Source: an uncultured Clostridia bacterium (GTDB lineage Bacteria > Bacillota > Clostridia > UBA1381). From it: DNA of 64,000 nucleotides. Each line of letters starts with the position of its first letter. Within the stretch, counting starts at the first letter, position 1. Both the position numbers and the translations under genes were made by a program. Positions 57,132-64,000 of the stretch are shown here, in pieces. The stretch is taken from assembly GCA_947631085.1 (NCBI GenBank), contig CANRJY010000006.1, forward strand, positions 1 through 64,000, in the 5' to 3' direction. Under the pieces are notes generated by a model. It was not told where the DNA came from, made no database searches, and was given only the letters and a program-made list of their open reading frames with translations.

Positions 57132-58265
57132 ATGAAAAAAATAATCACATTACTTATGACAGCCGTCCTGATAACAGCCTGTTTGGCAGGCTGTGCCGCA
57201 AAGGGAAATGATCCGATGGGAAATAATCCGGTGGAAGGGAAGAAAGTAGCGTATATCATGTATATGTCGTCCTCGCCTATATTTGAACTGTGGTCGGAGT
57301 CTTTTACAAAGACGGCGGAAGCCCTCGGTATGGAGGCGGACACTTTTTTCTGCGAGGATAGCGACGAGGAATGGAAAAACAGAATCTTACAATGCGCAAA
57401 AGACGGCTATGACGGACTGCTGGTGTCGCATGGCGGAGTAGATTATTCGTGGGAATTTCTGACGGACGTGTTGGAAGAATACCCGAATCTGAAAATAGCA
57501 ACCTTCGATACATCTTTCAGAGATGAAAACGGGGAAACTAAAACGATTGACGGCGTGGTTCAGCTGTTCCAACAGGATTCCGGACTTGCGTCGGCTCTGG
57601 TGGAGGAGATCCTTGACATGTATCCGGACAAAACGGCGAAAAATGAACCGGTCAATATCCTTCAGGTACAGGAAGAAAACTATATTGCCGCTTTTGACCG
57701 CCGCCAAGTAGGCTATCAGCCTTACGAAACGGATGGACGGATAAAGACGCTGGAGCAGATAGCTCCGGAGGATCACCTAAATCCGGTATCTTCCATGCAG
57801 GAGACGGCAAAGAACATTATCGGAAAATACAATAACGGTGAAATAGACGCCATATGGTGTTGCTATGACGCTTATGCCAGGGGAGTATATCAAGCCCTGA
57901 GTGAATTGGGCAGTGATATTCCTATGGTATCGGCAGATATCTGTGACGAGGATATTCAGCTTATGGCAGAGGGCAAAAACTGGAAGGCATGCGCCACGAC
58001 CAACTGGACGCTGAACGGAGAATTTGCCTGCCGAGTGCTGGCTTTGGAAATGGCGGATCGGTACGACGATATCAAAGCGGCTTCCTGCTATTATGAAAAC
58101 CCCGGCATGTGGATGGAAATTCCGTCCGTGGTTGTGACGCAGGAGCAGGTTATGTCCGGACAGAATATTACTGTAAAAAATCTTTCGGATGTGGCGGACG
58201 ACGCCTATACGGACAGAAGCTTTATGCCGTCCTGTGACTGGATGGATTCCACCCTTAAAGATTAA
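57132..58265 (+). CDS. Sugar-binding-type substrate lipoprotein (orphan)
   Basis: About 377 residues from ATG 57132, with AAGGAG upstream. The signal peptide ends in LAGCAAK, so Cys22 is lipidated. The rest is a two-lobed periplasmic-binding-protein fold of the LacI/ribose type, with VAYIMYMSSSPIFELWSESF at the first strand and helix, LLVSHGG and IWCCYDAYARGVYQAL. This family binds sugars or autoinducer-2-like ligands. No matching sugar permease or ATPase is encoded nearby, so it may present a ligand to the GHKL kinase or use a permease elsewhere. That is inference. Confidence 0.78.
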   Translation: MKKIITLLMTAVLITACLAGCAAKGNDPMGNNPVEGKKVAYIMYMSSSPIFELWSESFTKTAEALGMEADTFFCEDSDEEWKNRILQCAKDGYDGLLVSHGGVDYSWEFLTDVLEEYPNLKIATFDTSFRDENGETKTIDGVVQLFQQDSGLASALVEEILDMYPDKTAKNEPVNILQVQEENYIAAFDRRQVGYQPYETDGRIKTLEQIAPEDHLNPVSSMQETAKNIIGKYNNGEIDAIWCCYDAYARGVYQALSELGSDIPMVSADICDEDIQLMAEGKNWKACATTNWTLNGEFACRVLALEMADRYDDIKAASCYYENPGMWMEIPSVVVTQEQVMSGQNITVKNLSDVADDAYTDRSFMPSCDWMDSTLKD

Positions 58266-58329
58266 CACGCCGAAAAAGATACGGGGACATAAAGGTGGTA
58301 GTTAAGAAAGGTAAATAAAGGGTAAAGTT

Positions 58330-59925
58330 ATGATAAGCAATCACAGTGAAAAATTCAATCTGTCGGAACAGACGATTGACGCGGTGTCCGCGATCTGTGT
58401 GCAGACGCTTTCGGAGGCGGGGGCGGATAAAAAGGATATTATCCGCATCCGCCTGTCCTTAGAGGAGATTCTCGGCATTTGGCTTGAGTCCCTAAAGGGC
58501 GCGTTGGTCCATGTGGACTGCGGGCAGAAATTTGGACGGGCATTTCTGAAAATAAGCGTGGATGGTCCCGTAATGGACGCGTGGGAGGATGACAACGAGG
58601 CATTTTTATTAAGCAACAATATGCTCTCGCAAGCGGGACTGTCTTTTACATATGCTTATAAGGACGGGAAAAACTGCCTTGTCTGCAATCCTAAGAAAAG
58701 AAAATCATCAATAGGGCAGCCGGCTTTGCTTTTGTGCGCGGTTTTTTTGGCGGTAGTTCTGGGAGCTGCCGTAAGGCTCTTCCCGCGAATGCAGACGGCG
58801 GCGCTTTCGGTCACGCAGCCGCTGTTCGATATGATTTTGGGAGCGCTCCGCGCGGTTTCATCCCCACTTGTGTTTTTGGCGGTCTGCTGCGGGATCGTGG
58901 GCATCGGCGATTTGACGATGGTAGGCAGAATCGGCAAAAAACTGATTTTAAAAATGGTTGTGGGGACATTTGCCTTAGGGGCGGTCACGGCGCTTGCGGG
59001 CTGCCTGCTGTTTCCGATTACAACGAAAGCGGGAAGTGAGATCTCCGGTAATTTTTCGGAAGTATATCAGATGGTGCTGGGGATAGTGCCTTCGGATATC
59101 ATCTCGCCGTTTTTGAACGGGAACGCGCTGCAGCTTGTTTTTTTGGGTATCTGCGTGGGAGCCGCCCTTTTAATTTTGGGCGAGCGGGTATCGGCAGCCC
59201 AAAATATCATGATGCAGGTGAACGAGGTCGTACAGTTTCTTATGGGAGCGCTGGGAAAAACTATTCCGGTGTTCGTGTTTTTAAGCCTATTTAACCTTAT
59301 GCTGTCCGATTTTGACAGCGGATTTTCAAGCCTGTTCAAGGCGTTTGCAATAGCGATACCTGGGTGTTTACTGCTGACATTGTTTTATGTACTCGTGTTG
59401 GCGGTGCGATTGAAGGTCAACCCCATTCTTCTGATGAAGAAAATGCTGCCGACTTATCTGATTTCCCTGACGACGGCTTCCTCGGCGGCGGCTCTTGCGA
59501 CGAATTTGGAAACGTGCGTAAAGGATCTGGGCATTCCCAAAAAGGTGGCGGATTTTGCCATTCCGCTGGGACAGGTACTTTACAAGCCGGGCTTTGTGGT
59601 CGGACTTCTCATGCTGACTTTGTGCATGGCTGAGTATTATAACGTTCCCATTACGCCGCAAATCCTCATCATGGCGGTTTTGACGACAGGTCTTCTTTCC
59701 ATGGCGGTACCGCCGATTCCCGGCGGGGCGCTTTCCGTATTTACGGTTATGTTTGTGCAGCTTGGCATTCCCGAGGGGGCGATTGCACTGGCGGTCGCAG
59801 TCAACGCGATTCTCGACTTCTTTATGACTTCCGCCGGCGTTTCCTGCCTGCAGGTTCAGGTAGCGCATGCGGCGCACAGCGTCGGGATGCTTGACGAAAA
59901 TAAACTGAAAAGGAGCAAATCATGA
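58330..59925 (+). CDS. DAACS-family symporter with N-terminal RsbW/GHKL-like domain
   Basis: 531 residues. Residues 128-510 are a dicarboxylate/amino acid:cation symporter, with the tell-tale [15 protein letters not shown] and the re-entrant regions near it. Before it, residues 1-115 form a soluble domain. [11 protein letters not shown] resembles the N-box helix of RsbW/SpoIIAB-like ATPases, but the catalytic Asn is missing and no glycine-rich lid is seen. The C-terminal domain of the next gene's product looks related (matching R..xEEIL, a hydrophobic strand, then DG.N.L). The stop overlaps the next start by four bases. It probably takes up glutamate, aspartate, C4-dicarboxylates or neutral amino acids with Na+ or H+; the extra domain may regulate it. 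Confidence 0.8.
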   Translation: MISNHSEKFNLSEQTIDAVSAICVQTLSEAGADKKDIIRIRLSLEEILGIWLESLKGALVHVDCGQKFGRAFLKISVDGPVMDAWEDDNEAFLLSNNMLSQAGLSFTYAYKDGKNCLVCNPKKRKSSIGQPALLLCAVFLAVVLGAAVRLFPRMQTAALSVTQPLFDMILGALRAVSSPLVFLAVCCGIVGIGDLTMVGRIGKKLILKMVVGTFALGAVTALAGCLLFPITTKAGSEISGNFSEVYQMVLGIVPSDIISPFLNGNALQLVFLGICVGAALLILGERVSAAQNIMMQVNEVVQFLMGALGKTIPVFVFLSLFNLMLSDFDSGFSSLFKAFAIAIPGCLLLTLFYVLVLAVRLKVNPILLMKKMLPTYLISLTTASSAAALATNLETCVKDLGIPKKVADFAIPLGQVLYKPGFVVGLLMLTLCMAEYYNVPITPQILIMAVLTTGLLSMAVPPIPGGALSVFTVMFVQLGIPEGAIALAVAVNAILDFFMTSAGVSCLQVQVAHAAHSVGMLDENKLKRSKS

Positions 59926-62660
59926 AGAAAAACAATAAAATATTCAGAACACAAAAAAGAGGAGTGATACGGTTGAATAAGAAATTCCGCCTTTACTGGC
60001 TTTTTCCGATTATCCTGATATGTCTGTTCCTTGGGGGCTGCGCGGAAAGCTCCGACGGCGCGCGGTATCAGAGCCTTCAGGACTTTTCCGGCAAAAAAGT
60101 GGGAATGATGACCGGAACAGTTCAAGACAAACTGCTTGACGAGGTTGTGGACGGCACAATTCCCCAATATTATGATGATTTTTCCTCGCAGCTATTGGCG
60201 CTGAAGACGGGAACGCTGGATGCGATAATAAATGATATGCCGATAGCCGAGCTCGCTGTGGCGCGTCAGCCCGAGCTTGCAATATTTCCCGAAAAGGTAG
60301 CGCCGGACAGCTACGGACTTGGTTTGCCAAAGGGCAGCCCGCTGACGGAGCAGGTGAATGCCATCATCGAAAAATATGAGAACGACGGAACATTGCAGAC
60401 GCTTCGTGAAAGATGGTTTGGTGCGGACGAGAGCAAAAAGACAATAGACATAGGCGATTACGATGCGCCTAACGGTACCCTTAGATATGTTCACGATTCC
60501 ACGCTGGAGCCCATGAGCTATGTCGGCGGAAACGGCGAGTCGCTTGGACTGGAGGTGGAGCTGGTTTCTCTTATCGCAAAGGAGCTCGGCATGAAGCTTG
60601 AGACTACGCAGGGGACCTTTAACGCGCTCATTCCCATGCTTGCAAGCGGAAGAGCCGATATTGTTTCCGGTTCCATCAGCATAACGGACGAACGCAGGGA
60701 GAGCATTGATCTCGCCGAGCCGCACTATATAGGCGGAACGGTGCTTATTGTTCGGGCGGAGGATATTGGAATTGCTTCAACGCAGACAAGCGGCGGTTTC
60801 CTCAGCGGCTTATACGAGAGCTTTCAAAAGACGTTTATTCAGGAAAGCCGCTGGAAAATGATCCTTTCAGGCCTTGGGGTGACCTTTGTAATCTCTGTGT
60901 TTGCGGCATTGTTCGGCACAATACTGGGCTTCGGGCTGTGTCTTTTGCGCAGGAGCCGTTTTTCGGCGGTCTCCGGAATTACCGCGGGATTTATACGCCT
61001 ACTTCAAGGTATACCCGTGCTTGTGCTGCTGATGATATTGTTTTATGTGGTATTTGCAAAGGCGCAGCTTAACGGAATCATTGTTTCAATCGTGGCGTTT
61101 TCCGTTAATTTCGCGGTGTATGTATCTGAAATGATGCGTACCGGCATAGACGCCGTTGACGCAGGACAGTGGGAGGCAGCCACGGCGATCGGCTTCAGCC
61201 GCGTGAAAACCTTTACCAAAATCATCGCCCCGCAGGCGGTACGTCATATACTTCCGGTCTATAAGGGCGAGTTTATTTCCATGGTCAAAATGACCTCGGT
61301 GGTAGGCTATATTGCGGTGCAGGATCTTACGAAAGCTACCGACCTTATCCGCAGCCGTACCTTTGAGGCGTTCTTCCCGCTTATAGCATCGGCGTCTATA
61401 TACTTCGTACTGGCATGGGCGCTGACTTCGCTTTTGGGTATTGTCGAAATGAGAACCGGCACGAACGCTCGACGCAAAAGGGCAAGCCGGCTCACGGCGA
61501 TGATCGAGAACACCGAAAAAACGCCCGTCACAACGCAAGAAAACGAAAATCCGACGAAAGTGACGCGCGGCACGGAACCTGTTATTTCTATTTCTCATCT
61601 TAAAAAAATCTATCCGAATATTACGCCGCTCAGAGACGTCAGCGCGGATATTTTCAAGGGCGACGTAATAACGGTCATCGGACCGTCCGGCACCGGAAAA
61701 TCTACGCTGCTGCGCTGCATCAACCGTCTGGAGACGCCGACGGGCGGAGAGATCAAAATTTTCGGAGAGGATACTTCGGATAAAAAGGTAAACCTTAATA
61801 TGCTTAGGCAGCGCATGGGCATGGTGTTCCAGTCCTTCAACCTGTTCGGGCATATGACGGTAATTGAAAATGTGATTCTCGCGCCGACTGTGTTAAAGGG
61901 CGTGCCGAAACAGGAAGCGCTCATGTATGGAATGAAGCTTTTGCGCATGGTGGGAATGGCGCAGAAGGCGACAAGCTACCCTGACGAGCTGTCGGGCGGA
62001 CAAAAACAGAGAGTGGCGATCGCCCGCACCCTTGCCATGGATCCCGAGATCGTGCTTTTTGACGAGCCGACGTCGGCGCTTGATCCGACAATGGTTGGCG
62101 AGGTGCTCAGCGTCATGAAGCGGCTCGCGTCGGAAGGGCTTACCATGATGATTGTTACGCATGAAATGCAGTTTGCCCATGATGTTTCCACTCGAATTTT
62201 CTATATGGATGAGGGTACGGTCTACGAGGAAGGAACTCCGGATGAGATTTTTGACAGCCCGAAGCGTGATAAGACCCGCGCCTTTGTAAAGAGACTGAAA
62301 ACTCTCACCCTTTCCGTGGATTCTTTGGACTATGATTTTATCGCCATGTCGGAGAGTATCCGGCAGTTTGGAGAAAAGAATTTTCTGTCAAAAAAGCGGG
62401 TGGACAGCCTTCGCCGTGTATTTGAGGAAATTTTGGCGCAAAATCTTGTTCCGGCGCAGGGAGCGGAATTTCCTATCACAGTCTCGGCGGAGTATTCGGA
62501 AAAGGAAGACAGCCTGGAAATGCGTTTTGCATGGCACGGGGAGCGTTATGATCCTATGGAGGATGGCGACGAGCTTTCCGTTAAGCTTGTAATGGCTTCG
62601 GTCAGCGGGTTCAGTTACGATCATACGGACGGCGCAAACAGCCTTATCATAAAAATATAG
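59922..62660 (+). CDS. One-polypeptide amino-acid ABC importer with permuted binding domain
   Basis: 912 residues from ATG 59922; TTG 59973 (GAGGAG upstream) would give a cleaner signal peptide. After a lipobox at Cys40, residues 50-167 match the second half of a GlnH-type binding protein ([13 protein letters not shown] to RERWFGA). Residues 173-283 match the first half ([14 protein letters not shown] to [14 protein letters not shown]), so the domain is circularly permuted. The permease follows (about 300-520), then the ATPase (555-790) with GPSGTGKS near 587, LSGGQ near 690 and [10 protein letters not shown]. The C-terminal 110 residues resemble the symporter's N-terminal RsbW-like domain. 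A whole importer is thus one chain. Confidence 0.88.
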   Translation: MKKNNKIFRTQKRGVIRLNKKFRLYWLFPIILICLFLGGCAESSDGARYQSLQDFSGKKVGMMTGTVQDKLLDEVVDGTIPQYYDDFSSQLLALKTGTLDAIINDMPIAELAVARQPELAIFPEKVAPDSYGLGLPKGSPLTEQVNAIIEKYENDGTLQTLRERWFGADESKKTIDIGDYDAPNGTLRYVHDSTLEPMSYVGGNGESLGLEVELVSLIAKELGMKLETTQGTFNALIPMLASGRADIVSGSISITDERRESIDLAEPHYIGGTVLIVRAEDIGIASTQTSGGFLSGLYESFQKTFIQESRWKMILSGLGVTFVISVFAALFGTILGFGLCLLRRSRFSAVSGITAGFIRLLQGIPVLVLLMILFYVVFAKAQLNGIIVSIVAFSVNFAVYVSEMMRTGIDAVDAGQWEAATAIGFSRVKTFTKIIAPQAVRHILPVYKGEFISMVKMTSVVGYIAVQDLTKATDLIRSRTFEAFFPLIASASIYFVLAWALTSLLGIVEMRTGTNARRKRASRLTAMIENTEKTPVTTQENENPTKVTRGTEPVISISHLKKIYPNITPLRDVSADIFKGDVITVIGPSGTGKSTLLRCINRLETPTGGEIKIFGEDTSDKKVNLNMLRQRMGMVFQSFNLFGHMTVIENVILAPTVLKGVPKQEALMYGMKLLRMVGMAQKATSYPDELSGGQKQRVAIARTLAMDPEIVLFDEPTSALDPTMVGEVLSVMKRLASEGLTMMIVTHEMQFAHDVSTRIFYMDEGTVYEEGTPDEIFDSPKRDKTRAFVKRLKTLTLSVDSLDYDFIAMSESIRQFGEKNFLSKKRVDSLRRVFEEILAQNLVPAQGAEFPITVSAEYSEKEDSLEMRFAWHGERYDPMEDGDELSVKLVMASVSGFSYDHTDGANSLIIKI

Positions 62661-62723
62661 CATACGGTTCGGTTTTATACGACAGAATAAATTTTTAAAA
62701 GAAAGAGAGAGGTGCAAGGAGCG

Positions 62724-64000
62724 ATGTTATCAGCTGAAAAAATATTTCATATAAAGGAAGCCGGCTCTTCGATGAAAACGGAAGCCTTGGCAGGACTTAC
62801 AACCTTTATGACCATGGCATATATCCTCATGGTCAATTCCGGCATGTTCGCGGAGCTTCCCGGGGTGTCATACAACGCTATCTATATCGCGACGGCTATT
62901 TCCGCCTGTATCGGAACGGTACTGATCGGACTTTTGGCGAACCTGCCGCTGGCGCAGGCGTCCTCTATGGGCTCCAATGCCTTTTTCGTCTATACGGTGT
63001 GCTTCGGCTTTGGTTTAAGCTACGCCAACGCATTGGTACTTATACTGCTTGACGGAACTCTGTTTATACTGCTTACGGTGACGGGGCTGAGAAAGAAAAT
63101 ATTTGAGGCGATCCCGACGTCGGTAAGGATGGTGATCCCCGCGGGAGTTGGACTGTTTATTGCCTTCATCGGGCTTAAGAGCTCGGGAATAGTGGTGGCG
63201 GATCCCTCAACCTATGTCAACCTTGCATCCTTCAACCTTCTTTCTGGAAATGTTGCATGGAAGGATATTATGCCGATGCTTGTCACGATTGCCGCGTTGA
63301 TCGCGATTGCAGTCCTGACCTGCAAGCGGGTAAAGGGAGCTGTACTTTGGGGCATACTCGGCGGAACAGTGCTGTACTATCTTCTTGGTTTTACTGTTCC
63401 CGGATTTTATGAGGGCTTTACGGCAAATCTGAATTTGAACCCGTTTTCGGCGTTCGGGGACTTCGGCGCGCATGCGTTCGGCAAGGTTTTTACGGAAGGC
63501 TTTGATTTTTCTGCGTATTTGGCAAATCACAGCGGAACGGAGCTTGCCGTATTGATTGCGACGACCGCGCTTGCGTTCTGTCTGGTGGATATGTTTGATA
63601 CTATCGGCACCTTGTACGGAGCCTGTGCCAGGGGAAATCTTCTGACCGAAGATGGGGAAGTACCCAACCTGGATAAAGCGATGCTTGCGGACGCCATAGC
63701 CACCACATGCGGCGCGGTCTGCGGCACATCCACGGTAAGCTCTTATGTGGAGGCTTCCACAGGTATTGCGGAGGGCGGTAAGACAGGCATGGCCGCCATG
63801 GTGACGGGAGCATTGTTTTTTGTCAGCATGTTTTTAAGTCCGATCGCGATGCTCGTACCCGGATGCGCGACAGCGGCGGCGCTCATCTATGTGGGAATTA
63901 TGATGATGAACTGCGCCAGAAGCATAGACTGGCTGAAAACAGAGGATGCGGTTCCGGCGTTTCTGACTTTGGCGATGATGCCAATGACCTACAATATTTC
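62724..64000 (+). CDS. NCS2 purine permease (guanine/hypoxanthine, AzgA-like), partial
   Basis: 425 codons are visible before the window ends; the full protein should be slightly longer. AGAGGTG lies nine bases before ATG 62724. Multi-spanning membrane protein of the nucleobase:cation symporter-2 superfamily. EALAGLTTFMTMAYILMVN at the start, SMGSNAFFVYTVCFGFGLSY, FDTIGTLYGA and CGTSTVSSYVEA are the landmarks of the AzgA/PbuG branch, which takes up guanine, hypoxanthine or adenine with protons. It is the fourth transport-related gene in the series and follows the ABC importer by 63 bases. Confidence 0.9.
   Translation, partial: MLSAEKIFHIKEAGSSMKTEALAGLTTFMTMAYILMVNSGMFAELPGVSYNAIYIATAISACIGTVLIGLLANLPLAQASSMGSNAFFVYTVCFGFGLSYANALVLILLDGTLFILLTVTGLRKKIFEAIPTSVRMVIPAGVGLFIAFIGLKSSGIVVADPSTYVNLASFNLLSGNVAWKDIMPMLVTIAALIAIAVLTCKRVKGAVLWGILGGTVLYYLLGFTVPGFYEGFTANLNLNPFSAFGDFGAHAFGKVFTEGFDFSAYLANHSGTELAVLIATTALAFCLVDMFDTIGTLYGACARGNLLTEDGEVPNLDKAMLADAIATTCGAVCGTSTVSSYVEASTGIAEGGKTGMAAMVTGALFFVSMFLSPIAMLVPGCATAAALIYVGIMMMNCARSIDWLKTEDAVPAFLTLAMMPMTYNI

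Noticed and set aside
57132-59925. The sugar-binding lipoprotein and symporter as a TRAP or tripartite transporter
   Set aside because: The binding protein is of the ribose/LacI type and the carrier is a DAACS symporter; neither belongs to TRAP or TTT families.

Overview
The window reads as a chromosomal stretch of an anaerobic Gram-positive member of the Clostridia (Bacillota). The evidence is an S-layer-homology surface protein, IreB, a monomeric [FeFe] hydrogenase, the DapL route to meso-DAP, a free-standing AICAR transformylase, a clostripain-family protease, strong GGAGG-type ribosome sites, and many consensus sigma-A promoters with 17-base spacers. No rRNA, CRISPR array or intact insertion sequence is visible. 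I cannot name the genus.

Layout. 1-1900: an A+T-rich block with a phage-like XRE repressor, a divergent promoter pair sharing operator repeats, two unknown small genes and the 3' end of a broken minus-strand gene. 1900-10757: a giant surface protein with no start region or signal peptide; the reading frame begins abruptly at about 1900, so two unrelated gene fragments are joined there. 10.8-11.5 kb: terminators, a possible decayed gene with a tiny ORF, and two tRNA-Ser genes. 11.6-16.4 kb: 8-oxoguanine glycosylase, a zinc-ribbon protein, aldolase, a polysaccharide deacetylase and an HtrA protease behind an array of 11-bp-phased repeats. 16.7-19.2 kb (minus): purD and AICAR transformylase. 19.4-22.6 kb: a compact four-gene membrane operon joining a pentameric-ligand-gated-channel-like receptor, a voltage-sensor K+ channel and two ECF S-component-like proteins. 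22.7-34.1 kb: ordinary genes, including a secreted nucleotidase, HAD phosphatase, ECF sigma/anti-sigma pair, mgtE, alcohol dehydrogenase, subtilase and ireB. 34.4-42.1 kb: hydrogenase, clostripain, tRNA-Leu, and an alpha-galactosidase/MFS pair. 42.2-52.7 kb: a nitrogen and lysine/peptidoglycan block, glnA-ANTAR regulator-dapF-dapL-gltB-gltD, with terminator-like leader hairpins before glnA and gltB and a structured element between gltB and gltD. 52.8-53.8 kb: a repeat lipoprotein.

54.4-64 kb: an accessory region. A LytTR response regulator and a GHKL sensor kinase sit beside a 21-bp-period direct repeat, followed by a unidirectional gene set: a Cys-rich small protein, a small charged protein, an orphan sugar-binding lipoprotein, a DAACS-type symporter, a one-polypeptide amino-acid ABC importer, and an NCS2 purine permease cut by the window end. 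The symporter's N-terminus and the ABC protein's C-terminus appear to share a degenerate RsbW/GHKL-like domain, and the importer's substrate-binding domain is circularly permuted.

How the genes fit together. Glutamine synthetase and glutamate synthase assimilate ammonium and make the glutamate that DapL uses as amino donor. The ANTAR protein next to glnA is a good candidate to control the leader hairpins. The most original systems here are the channel/ECF-S operon and the sensor-controlled transporter operon. Both are inferred from sequence alone.
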